From Lytechinus variegatus (taxonomy: Eukaryota; Echinodermata; Echinoidea; Temnopleuroida; Toxopneustidae), in contig NC_054740.1 in the NCBI RefSeq assembly GCF_018143015.1, forward strand, positions 54,013,296 to 54,077,295: a DNA stretch of 64,000 bases, in the 5' to 3' direction. This document shows positions 1 to 13,800 of the stretch, in pieces; position 1 is the first letter of the stretch; each line of letters starts with the position of its first letter. Under the pieces are notes generated by a model. That model was not told where the DNA came from. It searched no databases and worked only from the letters and a program-made list of their open reading frames with translations. The position numbers were made by a program, and so were the translations under genes.

Positions 1-1547
1 TCGAAAGCGACTGGCGCTTATAATATGGAGAGATTGAAGAGCGCCATCATTATTCAACAACAACAAGAACATCGCCCTTTTTTATTTTGTATTTATTTAT
101 TTCATTTTTTTTTTGGGGGGGGTCCTGCTCGTTCTTGAAACTGATTCTTGGTCCAAACATATTTTCTGGAGGAAATGAGCCCGACTTAAAAAAAACACAA
201 TCTATGTTGAATAAAAATTTTATATTACAAATATTAGTAAATAATACATACATTTCCAAGGTATTGGTTAGAATCAGTATATGGTTTTATTATGAAAATT
301 ATTATTTTTCATTTTTTTAAACTTGTTTCATTATTTATTTCACAGTTTTATTCATTTTATTCTATCAATCTATCATTATTAGTTTCCATATGTGGGGCAT
401 ATATGGGACCCATGCACCAAGCCATGAAAAAAAATGAAATTAACCAACGGCCAGAATATCTGTTACCTGGGAAAATGGAGGTCAGGTCATAGAGTTATAT
501 AAGTACGTATTTAACTCTATGGGTCAGGTCAAACAGCAGGGCCGGCAGCAGGGGCAGTGGAACCGAGGGCAAGGGGGCACATACCCCCCCCCCCATTCTA
601 GTCTGCATGCACAGACCCTGATTGAAACCCCTTTGAAACTAGCTGGCAAGTGTGTCTTCCGAAGATCGACTAGCACATCCAAAACTTGCTGTTAGAGAGG
701 GCCTTCAGTATACACACAAGGCATGAGTAGGCTGCAATTCAGACCCCGAGTGAATGGTTTGCACAGCAGATCGCATTATATTCCATTGATGAGATATCGT
801 AATTTTCACTATATATATACGTCATTCACGGGCTCCTTTTCTTGTTCTGGTCATGAAATTTCTGCTCGCGCTCGCGTTATAGTTTCATGCTCGGAATGGT
901 TAATTTCTTTAGATGAAAGAAGTCCAAAAGTGAGCTATATAGCCTTTGCACTCGCAATATCTCCGCAAGGATGCCCTTTCAGCAGTATATAGATATAGGC
1001 CTATATAGCACCAATTGCCCCCCCCCAAAAAAAAAAAGAGTGATAATTACATGCACCGGCCGGGGCCCCGCGGGGATTTACAAACATTATTACTCAAATT
1101 TGAAGTTTCTCTCGTGGAAGAGCCTACGGTAATATCTTAATTGTCAATCAGAAATCTCATGGTGAAAATATCCGTTTGCACCAAAATCCCCATTTTGACA
1201 TAATGTGCCCTTTTTCTTGCTTTGACCCCCCCCCCCCCCCCTCCCCTCTCCCGGGTGTCAGACAGAGACTGAGTGGCCTGAGATCAGTGTAGGTGGGGAT
1301 GCGGCCGGGTTAGGGAAGCCGATCGAGGGAGAGCGAAAGACAGAGATTGTAGACACCATAAGGATAGAGGGACTGGGTGATAGCACCCATATCTAAGATT
1401 CAATATTTGTTCTTTTTATCCACAAACGATATATGCATTGTGTAATGAAGTTTCGACGTGCACGCACACAACAGTCCACTTCGTGAGATCACAGCGGGTC
1501 GTGCTTGACTGTATGCGGCGGGGAATATATACCCGGTGACATTCCAT
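1..1547. other. Upstream non-genic DNA with simple repeats
   Basis: No gene is supported here. The stretch holds homopolymer runs (T and G runs near 105-122, C runs near 586, 1020 and 1230) and a dispersed repeat at about 590-770 whose phrases (TCTGCATGCACAGACCC, CCTTCAGTATA) recur at 13970-14100. Open frames here are short and low in complexity. Confidence 0.6.
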
Positions 1548-1553
1548 TATAAA
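1548..1553 (+). promoter_or_regulatory. Candidate TATA box of the sulfotransferase-like gene
   Basis: TATAAA lies 50 bp before the start codon at 1603. This would place initiation roughly 20-30 bp before the ATG, giving a very short leader. A second AT-rich string (AATATATA) lies near 1524. The call rests on sequence and spacing alone. Confidence 0.35.
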
Positions 1554-1602
1554 TCGATCCAAAATATATTGTTGAGCGCTGCATGTCAAAACGCTCCTAA
1601 AC

Positions 1603-1880
1603 ATGGCGAGTTTAACTTCAGAACAGCAGGCCCGTGTTATGATGTGGTGTACGCCCAGGTCAATATCATCCGTATTTTGCAAGTGCTTGAGCTTCGTTCC
1701 CGACATCGACGTCTTCTTCGACACCTACTATTTTGCTTACGAGGCCGAGATCGACCTGGGTACCATAGGCAAGGTAGTCGATCATGACGCTGGGAACATC
1801 GACGAGGCGGACTGGGTTAAGGCGGCCGAGATGATCTGCGAGGAAAAATGCGATAACCGAGTCAAGCTAGACATGCTCAA
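1603..1880 (+). CDS. Sulfotransferase-like gene, coding exon 1
   Basis: Encodes residues 1-92 plus two bases of codon 93. It contains the PAPS-binding loop and the stretch VFFDTYYFAYEAE typical of this subfamily. The ATG is the first in frame, in context AACATGG, which suits initiation. Donor CAA|GTGAGT. Confidence 0.85.
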
Positions 1881-4800
1881 GTGAGTTTGTTATTGTAAAA
1901 TATATCCAATTCCATCGTTGCATAGCGTGATTAGGGACCTAACAACTCCCGGGGTTAAAAAAGGTCAATTTCCTGTAAGCTATCGCGGACAGTGGGACAT
2001 AGCATAGAGGGTTAATCCCCAGGGGTTAACTTCCAGAGTATACCTGATCAAGGATGTACCAGGGGCCAATTAGGCTGCGTTTATGCGACCTCAACCCAGA
2101 ATCATGATTGGAATCACGATTTGAATCATGATTCAAAACAGCAACATGAATCACGATCCGACAGAATCAGCGTTTATACGACCATCTTTCTAACGCTGTT
2201 TCTCCCTGAATTCGGGCCGATCCAGTGCGCATCACAGTGCGCAGTTTGACCCAGGAAGTATAGGTCAACATTTTCGCGCGTGTTTCTAACTTCACGTCGG
2301 CTGCTAGATTTTTGCTGCCACCGGAGCTAACGCGCGATCGTTTGTGCAAGTGCAACTCGGCTTCCGAAAAATAAATCTTTTACTTCCAGAATTCCGTGTA
2401 TTGTACCTCGTATTGTTTTTGTTTACTTGTATTCAATCTTGTCGGTTCATCAAAAATGGTGTTCGGTAGCCGTAGTACTGGGCACGAATTCTGTTAATTT
2501 TGTCTCGACAGGCGGTGCCACATCTCCGTTGAAATCCCTCCCTCGCAAGCACCGCTGAAAGGGACTCGTAGATCGTCTTATATTTCTGTGAATCCCGGTA
2601 AGGGATGCTTGTGCTTCAGGCTGAGCCCAAAGCACAAGCAGAGCCCTGAGTTCGTCGTCAGTCCAATTTGTGCCTTGGAACTTGAAGACATGATTGATGA
2701 AAACAGTGAAATCAGGGTGACCAGACGTCCCGTATTTCCTGGGATTGTCCCGTATTTCAGAATATTGAACAAAATGTAGTTAATACATTTAAAAGTGACG
2801 AATTTTCATTAAATAACCAACAGCTGACGAAGCAGGGACAACAATTAAATCGATAACTGTAAACTTTTGCAAGTTCTGCGATGATTTCTTGCTAATACAT
2901 TGCAAACGAACTGGCCTCCTGCCTGTGTGTGGCAGGCTACTAGCTAGGCATGGAGGATCGAAGCAAATTCTCAATGGTGCAAACACCTCACATGATAAAC
3001 AGTTTTTCCACCAAATATAATCACAAAATCGGCGGGAAATTCTTATAATTATACTGTGGATTCTCAGTTTAATGATTTGGAGATGTAATCGGAGGAAAAT
3101 GTTATTGACTTTTCATAGATCTAGTTGTTTCAGCTTTCGTTTTGAGTCTTGGTGTGCACGATGCCGCGATGTTTCATCTAATTTTTAAGTTTGACAATAT
3201 GTTTCACTTTGAAATTTTATTCATTTCTAAAACATTTTATGTTTAAAATTTTAAAAATACATTTTAAAAAACACCAAATAAAGTTATGATTTTCATTAGA
3301 TGATTGGATTTTTTGTTTACTTGAAGTTTGAACTATCTTTCTTTCCTCGACATTTTCTTTTCTCTCTCTCTCTCCCTCTCTCTCTGTGCATTTTTCTTTC
3401 TTTCCTTCTTTATCCAATATACTTTTTATTTCCTTCATTCTTTCTTTCCTTATAATTACCTTGGCTTCCTTCTCTCTTCGTCTCCTGTTTCTTTTCGTTC
3501 TTTCTCTCCTTCCATTATTTTCTATTTTTTCGTTCTCTTCCCCTTCATTCTTCCCTTCCATTCTTTATTCCTTTCTTCATTTTTCCCTTTTTATTCTTTT
3601 CCCTTATTTTTATTTTCTTTCTTTTGTTTCTTTCTTTCAAAGAATGAAGAAAACATGTTTATTTCCTTCATTCTTTCTTTCCTCCTTCTTTTTCTCACCT
3701 TTCCCCCCTTTAATAATTGTCTCCTTTATTTTGCGAGACATTTATTAATCTTCCCTTCCTTCCTTTCTTTCTATATTCATTTCAAACAATGACGGAAACC
3801 TTTTTTTATCTCTTTTATTATTTCTTTCATCCTTTTATTCTAACTTTCTGTTATTTTTTCTGTTTTCCTTTATTTTCTTTCCTTCCCAATCATCTCTTTT
3901 CTTTCTCTCCTTCATTCTTTCGTTCACCTTCCCTTCTAATTCTTTATATTTTTTTCAAAAGTCTTATAATAACCTATGGATTCTCAGAAGCCCACACTTT
4001 GTGTGGGCTTCTTTGTTGATCTTCGTTTGTCAATTGTCCCGTATTTCATTTTGTGAAATCTGGTCACCCTGAGTGAAATATACAAATGACGCTACAGTAC
4101 AACCCCGGGGTACAATACACAGAATGATAATTCCTAAATGCACATGACAATTGGCATATACCGGTACTAGTACACTGGCAATCTGCTACACGAAAATTAA
4201 CCTGCACGAAACACAGCGCGCGCCTTTGAGTCGAACCCGGAAGAAGCACGACACAATGACGTCATAGAATCATGATTCAAATCACGATATCGTTTATACG
4301 ACCCTTTTCGTTCGTGATTCTACAGAAACGTCTTTCCAAACGCCCCTTTTTCCGTGTTTCATGTTTGTGATTTGAAAGACGTTTATTTCCACTTTCGACT
4401 AAGGCTGCGTTTATGCGACCTCGACCCAGAATCATGATTTGAATCACAATTTGAATCATGATTCAAAACAGCAACATGAATCACGATCCGACAGAATCAG
4501 CGTTTATACGACCATCTTTCTAACGCTGTTTCTCCCTGAATTCGGGCCGATCCAGTGCGCATCACAGTGCGCAGTTTGACCCAGGAAGTATAGGTCAACA
4601 TTTTCGCGCGTGTTTCTAACTTCACGTCGGCTGCTAGATTTTTGCTGCCACCGGAGCTAACGCGCGATCGTTTGTGCAAGTGCAACTCGGCTTCCGAAAA
4701 ATAAATCTTTTACTTCCAGAATTCCGTGTATTGTACCTCGTATTGTTTTTGTTTACTTGTATTCAATCTTGTCGGTTCATCAAAAATGGTGTTCGGTAGC

Positions 4801-7800
4801 CGTAGTACTGGGCACGAATTCTGTTAATTTTGTCTCGACAGGCGGTGCCACATCTCCGTTGAAATCCCTCCCTTGCAAGCGCCGCTGAAAGGGACTCGTA
4901 GATCGTCTTATATTTCTGTGAATCCCGGTAAGGGATGCTTGTGCTTCAGGCTGAGCCCAAAGCACAAGCAGAGCCCTGAGTTCGTCGTCAGTCCAATTTG
5001 TGCCTTTGGAACTTGAAGACATGATTGATGAAAACAGTGAAATCAGGGTGACCAGACGTCCCGTATTTCCCGGGATTGTCCCGTATTTCAGAATATTGAA
5101 CAAAATGTAGCTAATACATTGAAAAGTGACGAATTTTCATTAAATAACCAACAGCTGACGAAGCAGGGACAACAATTAAATCGATAACTGTAAACTTTTG
5201 CAAGTTCTGCGATGATTTCTTGCTAATACATTGCAAACGAACTGGCCTCCTGCCTGTGTGTGGCAGGCTACTAGCTAGGCATGGAGGATCGAAGCAAATT
5301 CTCAATGGTGCAAACACCTCACATGATAAACAGTTTTTCCACCAAAATAATCACAAAATTGGCGGGAAATTCTTATAATTATACTATGGATTCTCAGTTT
5401 AATGATTTGGAGATGTAATCGGAGGAAAATGTTATTGGCTTTTCATAGATCTAGTTGTTTCAGCTTTCGTTTTGAGTCTTGGTGTGCACGATGCCGCGAT
5501 GTTTCATCTAATTTTTAAGTTTGACACTATGTTTCACTTTGAAATTTTATTCATTTCTAAAACATTTTATGTTTAAAATTTAAAAAATACATTTAAAAAA
5601 ACACCAAATAAAGTTATGATTTTTATTAGATGATTGGATTTTTTGTTTACTTGAAGTTTGAACTTTTCCCTTTTCTTTATTTTATATATACCCTATCCTT
5701 TCTGCTTGCCCTTTTTTGTTCCATCTATCTTTATTTCCTATCTTTCTTTCCTCGACATTTTCTTTTCTCTCTCTCTCTCTCTCTCTGTTCATTTTTCTTT
5801 CTTTCCTTCTTTATCCAATGTACTTTTTTATTTCCTTCATTCTTTCTTTCCTTATAATTACCTTGGCTTCCTTCTCTCTTCGTCTCCTGTTTCTTTTCGT
5901 TCTTTCTCTGCTTCCATTATTTTCTATTTTTTCGTTCTCTTCCCCTTCATTCTTCCCTTCCATTCTTTATTCCTTTCTTCATTTTTCCCTTCTTATTCTT
6001 TTCCCTTATTTTTATTTTCTTTCTTTTGTTTCTTTCTTTCAAAGAATGAAGGAAACATGTTTATTTCCTTCATTCATTCTTTCTTTCCTCCTTCTTTTTC
6101 TCACCTTTCCCCCTTTAATTGTCTCCTTTATTTTGCGAGACATTTATTAATCTTCCCTTCCTTCCTTTCTTTCTTTCTATATTCATTTCAAAGAATGACG
6201 GAAACCTTTTTTATCTCTTATTATTTCTTTCATCGTTTTATTCTAACTTTCTGTTATTTTTTCTGTTTTCCTTTATTTTCTTTCCTTCCCAATCATCTCT
6301 TTTCTTTCTCTCCTTCATTCTTTCGTTCACCTTCCCTTCTAATTCTTTATATTTTTTCAAAAGTCTTATTATTATACTATATGGATTCTCAGAAGCCCAC
6401 ACTTTGTGTGGGCTTCTTTGTTGATCTTCGTTTGTCAATTGTCCCGTATTTCATTTTGTGAAATCTGGTCACCCTGAGTGAAATATACAAATGACGCTAC
6501 AGTACAACCCCGGGGTACAATACACAGAATGATAATTCCTAAATGCACATGACAATTGGCATATACCGGTACTAGTACACTGGCAATCTGCTACACGAAA
6601 ATCAACCTGCACGAAACACAGCGCGCGCCTTTGAGTCGAACCCGGAAGAAGCACGACACAATGACGTCATAGAATCATGATTCAAATCACGATATCGTTT
6701 ATACGACCCTTTTCGTTCGTGATTCTACAGAAACGTCTTTCCAAACGCCCCTTTTTCCGTGTTTCATGTTTGTGATTTGAAAGACGTTTATTTCCACTTT
6801 CGACTAAACGCAATCGTGATTCTGCAGAATCGTGATTTGAATCATGATTCTAATCATGATTCTAGGGTAAAAAAGTGTCGAATAAACGCACCCCAAACGC
6901 AATCGTGATTCTGCAGAATCGTGATTTGAATCATGATTCTAATCATGATTCTAGGGTAAAAAAGTGTCGAATAAACGCACCCTGGGTCTAGTCTGCTATG
7001 CAGACTCTGAATGGCTCGTGAGGTGGGATCTGCTACTGGTTTGCGAAGCAAACCTGCCTGAAAGGGTGAGCGAAGCGAGCCATTTCAGAGTCTGCTTCTT
7101 CTTTGGAAATCTTGTTCCCACGGTCAAAATAAGTCCCACCCACCCAAAATTTCAGAGAGCTTTCATTGGATAACTTCATCTGTCTATCAACCAAATTTTA
7201 GGACCCCTGAGGAGTATAGATAATCCCCTACTTTAACCACAGAGCCACGAGCAGGGTTATTATATAATACCCTGGCTCAGGCCATCAGAAAGTGTTTACA
7301 TATGACATTCCACTGAGCAGCTGCATGTATGGCTCCATTGCCCAAACCAATACATATTGTGTATGCATGGTAGTGGATAGCTCTATTATGGTATTATCAT
7401 TATCAAACACTTTTCATCATATCTAACTCATTCAATTCAATTCAATCTTTATTTCACAAATAGTATAAAAATACAAGGAAACATCAAATAATGCGATTAG
7501 ATAATAAAAATAAATTCCGTGGCTTCCAATGAAGGTAATAAGAAACCTGTGAGGCTGGATCACCAGAACATAGTAAAAAACACAACATTAATGCAAAACA
7601 AAATGTCATATCATTATAATAATTAGTGCAGGAAAAGGGAGGAAAAAACAACAACACATTACAAAGAACACGAGTTGAGGGGTCTATACAGTACAAGTAT
7701 GCATCGATATCAACTGCGAGAATTAATAATCATTTCCTAGAAAATTTGTATACTGTTTTCTAAAGGGAGATAAAAATTGTGAATTAGTTATTATTTGGGG

Positions 7801-10800
7801 AATCTCATTCCATTGTTTGGGACCTACATAACCCAGCTTCGTGACTAGACCTGATAGACCATAAATGAAATTTATTGGAAGAACGGGCATTATGGTTATG
7901 AACTTGATTACTGTATTGAAAAAAAGATCTGAAAACTCTACATGGGTAGCAACCTCTGCTTGTACGTATACATAAATATTGTGAGTTCTATCTTATTAAT
8001 ATCATAAGGACAGTTTCTTATAAAGTTCAAGACCACCCCAGGAAAATGGGAAAATGCTGACTTGAATAAATACTGAAAAATCAAACTAGCATATAGTGCA
8101 AAAAATTTCATCAAAAACGAATGTAAAATAAGAAAGTTATGACATTTCAAAGTTTCGCTTATTTCTAACAAAATAGTTATATGAACGAGCCAGTTACATC
8201 CAAATGAGAGAGTCAATGATGTCACTCATTCGCTAAAATAAATAGTGAGTGGATGACGTCATAGTCTCTTCATTTGCATACCAGCTAGGATGTGCACATA
8301 ATTTAAATTAAGCGAAACTTTGAAATGTCAAGACTCTCTTATTTTACATCCGATTTTGATGAAATTTTCAGTGTTATGCTTGTTGGATTTTTCTCTTTTT
8401 ATTCAAATCAACCTTTTTGTTCGGGTGGACTTGTCCTTTAAAGGTCAAGTCCACCTCAGAAAAATGTTGATTTGGATCAATGGAGAAAAATCAGACAAGC
8501 ACAATGTTGAAAATTATGATCAAAATCGGATGTAAAATAAGAAAGTTATGACATTTCAAAGTTTCGCTTATTTTTAACAAAATAGTTATATGAACGAGCC
8601 AGTTACATCCAAATGAGAGAGTCAATGATGTCACTCATTCGCTATTTCTTTTGTTTTTTATTGTTTGAATTATAGAATATTTCAATTTTTACGAATTTGA
8701 CGATTATGACATCCTTGCCTGAAGCACAAAATGTTAAAATAATGGAATTCTACGTGTTCAGGGAGGAATGAAACTTCATTTCACATGAAAATGACAAGAA
8801 AATGAAAATATTTCGTATTTCATATAATAAAATACAAAAGAAATAGTGAGTGATGTCATCAGTTCCTCATTTTCATACCGACCGTAGAGATGTGCATATA
8901 ACTGTTTTGTGAAATGAAGCGAAACTTTAAAATGCCATAACTTTCTTATTTTACATCCAAGTTTGATGAAATTTTCAGTGTTATGCTTGTTGAAATTTTC
9001 TCATTTTGTTCAAATCAAGTTTTTCTTGAGGTGGACTTGTCCTTTAAATAAATGCGCGGATGGTGCTAGGTAATGGAAATTGGTAATTATTCTTAAGTTT
9101 CTTTTGAATTTTGAATATTGAGTCCAAATTCATATGAGGTTACATTGGTATTGCAATATTTTAAATAAGAGCGAATCATGGAATGGTATAAAGTTATCAG
9201 ATTTTTATGAAGCAAACTACGCTTAAGTTAGTAAATTAAACCAGTATTCCTTAAAACATGTATCATAATGGTACTTAAACTCGAAATATTATCCAACTCA
9301 AAAACACCATAGAGTTCAGAACTTGAATAATAGATAGTTTACAAAATGAAAATCTTAAATTTCAAGATTGTAGTTTGTAAACTATCATACTTTAAATCAA
9401 ACAGGATAGCTTTTATTATTTTGTTATTATTTATTTATTATTATTTTGTTCCTGTTTGGAATTAACTTCTAACCACAGTTTGTTGATTGGACCTGGGACC
9501 TTGTATGTATATTCACTTCTCCATGCATGCTACTGTATTCAACCTGTTTTACTGTTATGTTTACAGCTCGGTTTGATATTAATTAGCCTTAATCAGCATC
9601 ATTTAAGTTGTCATGCCCAGCAACATTCGTTCACCTTTGTATTGAAAGTGCTTTTATGCCAGCCATAATACCAGTGGTAAAGACGTACAGTTATGTATGT
9701 GACAAATCTGGTACTTTCAATTCAAACCAATAAGTATGCTGAATGACAATGTTGGCATTTTTTTATATAAACTTAAATCGGATTTATTTGATTTAAATAA
9801 GATTTTTTTAATTTTAATATGATTTTTTCTAACAGATTTTTTTTAAAACAAAGCGCAAACACCCAAAATTTAACCCTTTACACTGACATCAATTTTAAGA
9901 TCATACATTTCACCACTAAGAATATTCTTAACTATATTTCATAATCAAATCCAGTCAAAATATAATTTACAGAAAATATTATTAAAGCCATGAATAGGCT
10001 GACATTTTCTGCTGTGTCTAAAGTGAATGTCGAGAGCTTCTACTGATTGGTTCAAAGGAACTGTCTTGGTACAGCTAATGCTGCAAAGTTGGTGTTCATT
10101 TTAAAACTCTGAACATTTAATGAGAATCAGTTTATTTGGAAGAATTCCATGACTCAGAGATTCAAATTCTCCAAAGAGAAACATTTTTTAAATCTTATTA
10201 TCAAGCCCATGATTGAAGATCATAATGTTAAAGAAAACTGCACTTATCTTTTGTTTGTTTCAACCCCAAGTTGTTCTTTGAGCCAAATTGGAACAACTGT
10301 TTCAAAGCATTGGCTTGCAAAACTTTGACCGACTGCATTCAAACTTAAAGAAATGGACCAGGCTGAAAATATTCACGTCTAGATAAATAGAGTAAAATGA
10401 TGAAAATTTCACAAAAATTTGATGACAAATAACGAGGTTATTGTATTTTAAACTTTATCAGTATTTTGTGAAAACAGTTATATTTACATCGTCATGAATA
10501 TTCATTTGGTGGGTTAATGATGTCACATCCCATCTTTCCTTTTTCTTATAACACGAAATCATAATTATTTCATTTTTTCATACATGTGTAAATAATGTGT
10601 CTCCATTATGATGAAATAAGTTGCGGCAATAAATAACTAATGTACTTAATTAGTTCTCAAATCAATTTTTTTAGTTCTTGGTAAATTCTTTTCTTAATAA
10701 ACCTAATATCATATAATTATGATAAAAAGAACAAGTGGAGATATGCCACCATCAGCCCAACTAATGGATATTCATGAAGACATGCCTAGTTTCACCGGAA

Positions 10801-13800
10801 AGATGGAAAAGAAATCTTTAAAATTCAATAACTTTGTTCTTTGTTATGCGATTTTGATCACATTTTCAGCATTTTGAATTTTACTCTATCAGTCAGTGAG
10901 ATATAAATTTCTCCAGCCTGGACAATTCCTTTAAGTTCTTCTTTGAGCCATAGTTGGAACTATTGGACTATTTCAAAGCATTTGCTGGCAAATTTTTGAC
11001 AAACTTGCAAGTTGATTTAAATGATTTCTTTCACAATAAAACTTGAATACCTGCAGTATTTGGCAGTTGTTAGAAGTTTTGCAAAAAATAAGAAAACGGG
11101 TTCCCTTATACTACTGTGTCGGCCTATTTATTTGAATAAGACATATAAAAGAATAAAATGATAAACTATTTTTTACATTCTTAAAAATTTAAATGTTGTA
11201 TTATTCAAACAGTACAAATACAAAAGAAATAGTGAGTGAGTGACATCATCGACTCTATGATTTCCATATCACTGAATTGTCCATATAACTAAGGGCCTTT
11301 TCATAAAGCTGTTAATAAGTTAAGGGCGATTTTAAAGGACATATCCACCCCAACAAAAACTTGATTTGAATACAAAGAGAAAAATTCAACAATCATAACA
11401 CTAAAAATTTCATCAAAATCGGATATAAAACAAGAAAATTATGACATTTCAAAGTTTCGCTTATTTTTAACAAAACAGTTATATGAAAGAGCCAGTAACA
11501 TCCAAATGAGAGATTCGATGATGTCACTCACTCACTATTTCTTTTTTTTTATTGTTTGAAATATGAAATATTTTGATTTTCTCGTCATTGTCATGTGAAA
11601 TGAAGTTTCATTCCTCCCTGAACACATGGAATTCCATTATTCTAACATTTTGTGCTTCAGGCAAGGAGGTCCCAATCATCAAATTCGTAAAAATTGAAAT
11701 ATTGTATAATTCAAACAATAAAAAACAAAAGAAATAGTAAGTGAGTGACATCATCGACTCTCTCATTTGGATGTAACACTGGCTCGTTCATGTAACTATT
11801 TTGTTAAAAATAAGCGAAACTTTGAAATGTAATAACTTTCTTATTTTACATCCGATTTTGATGAAATCTTTAGCATTGTGCTTGTCTGATTTTTCTCTGT
11901 TGATTCAAATCAACATTTTTCTGAGGTGGACTTGACCTTTAAGAACGACTAATGATCCTCTCTTACGCGATAAATCATCGCCAATATATATACTATTTAC
12001 CACAAGAAAGGATCACCAATCGTATTAAACACCCACCGGTTTGTGAAAAATAAGCGAAACTTTAAGATGTTTTATTACTATCCTATTTTACAGTCAATTT
12101 TGATGTAGTTTCCAGCGTTATTCTTTGATTTTCTCTATTTTTATTCAATTAAACTTTTTTCTGGGGTGGATATGACCTTTAAAGCAATGATTTGAAAAAA
12201 TAATCATCATAGTGATTTAAATCAGCCAATCCTGCTGAATGAACTGAATATGAAAACAATTAGCTTTGTCAACACATGCAATGTCGATGCCAAAGATGTG
12301 AAAGTTGCATATAGTTATGCCCGGGAGCTACATGTATATGCCTTGATGTTTTTTAATTACCTGTTTACTAGTGCAAATTGCTTACATGTATGTGCCCCAT
12401 TGGTTTGAAGGATAATTATTTCGTTTCCAAATATTAATTTGTTGGATTTGAATTGTGGAAAGTAGGTCAGATTTTTGTTGTTTGTTAAATATGTGCTTAC
12501 CGGTTATATTGGCTGTAGTGTATGCTATTTATATCATTTCATAGGCGGATCCAGGGTGGGCCCGAAGTGTCCGCCCCCTTATATTGGCAGAACTAAAAGA
12601 AGGAAAAAGGCGGAAATAAAAAAGAAAAAGAAGGGAGAAGAGAGGAAGAAGATAAAAAAGAGAAGAAAGACAAGAGAATAAGATAAGGTCAGGGGAACTC
12701 CGGGAAAATAACAAAAATATGTAAAATTTTCGCTCCCGCTTCGCGCTGACATTGCCTGTTCGATGAGATACATATCTTATTTCAGTTCGGACATCGAGCT
12801 TTCATTAATTGTTGTACAAATGATTTTTTTTCATAAGTGCTTTGTAAAATGTCCGTTTTATGGTGTGAATATCAACATTTTCAGCTTTCGCTGTGCGTTC
12901 GCATTATGTAATTTGTCAAGTACTGTACATATTGTCTTTGTGTATTACATTAAAGTTTCACAATATCCCTTCTGAGGTGTTTGATTTTGAAAAAGTAGGC
13001 ATATGAGCTAGCGCTCTGCGCTAGCATTTTTTATTGGTAGGTCCAGTATAGAAAACGGTTCTGTACATTAATCAATCGGTTCCATTATAATGTAGAAATT
13101 ATAAAGATACATCATTTAAAAACAGGATATTTAAGGAAGGGAAGAAGAATGAGAGAGCAAGTGAAAGATAAAACGAAAATAAAAATAAGAAAGAAGGAAA
13201 GGAAAGAATGAAAGAGTAAAAGAGAGAGAAAGAGAAAAAAATTGAAAAGTTTTAGAAAGAAAGAAAGAAAGAAAGAAAGAAAAAGAAAGTAAGGGGGTCA
13301 CAGGAAAAGAAGAAGAGAAAAAAAGAAAGAAAACAGAAGAGAAGAAAGAAAGAGGAAAAGAAAAAATCAAGAAGAATCAAAGGGAAAAAAAGGAAAACGA
13401 AAAAGAAGAAAGAAAGGAAAAGAAAGAAAGGGCAATGTTTATTTTTATGTCACTTATTAGGCCCAATTACATGACGGTGGTGATCTTCTACATATTCATA
13501 TTCTGTATACACGTTCCTCTCTGCATGGAGTGTTATAGCAGATATTTCCAAGGAGATATCATCTCACTCCTTGATATTTCAAAGTATAACACATATGTAT
13601 CTACCCATGTATGTTATGTATAACCATAGAGCTATTAATAGCTCTATGGTATAACCATGGACCTATATACATGTAGCAAGCCCAGAATGTGAAAGAGAAT
13701 GGCCCTACTTGTATACATTCCACAAGATAAGAAATGGTCATAACAGCTGGATCCTAATCCCTCTCTTGCCCCTACTTCCACAAATCTGCTGTCAATCATG

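Larger units (their letters stand above)
2073..4402. mobile_element. TIR DNA transposon, tandem copy 1 (right end missing)
   Basis: Begins GGCTGCGTTTATGCGACC, matching the inverted end of copy 2 at 6982 (GGGTGCGTTTATTCGAC read on the minus strand). The similarity runs on through subterminal AATCATGATT motifs. The terminal motif GCGTTTATRCGACC also recurs inside (near 2170 and 4290), as transposase-binding repeats do. The copy lacks the last 89-bp module and abuts copy 2 directly. It contains a hAT-type insertion (2713-4071). On the minus strand it holds a broken trihelix/Myb-like reading frame, suggesting a PIF/Harbinger-type relative. No clean target duplication was found. Confidence 0.7.
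4403..6982. mobile_element. TIR DNA transposon, tandem copy 2 with doubled right end
   Basis: Nearly identical to 2073-4402 over its whole length, including the nested insertion. The main difference is about 74 extra bases in the pyrimidine tract near 5663. The right terminal module (6806-6894) is repeated once more at 6895-6982. The outermost end reads ...CGAATAAACGCACCC, the inverted match of the left end at 2073. Confidence 0.7.

Noticed and set aside
3328-6461. Long Phe/Ser/Leu-rich plus-strand reading frames (up to 267 codons)
   Set aside because: They lie in C/T-rich tracts of the hAT-type insertions, overlap in several frames and have no domain. The composition alone explains them.
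13131-13370. Minus-strand frame of 79 codons
   Set aside because: Purine-tract artefact with only Phe/Ser/Leu; no gene context.
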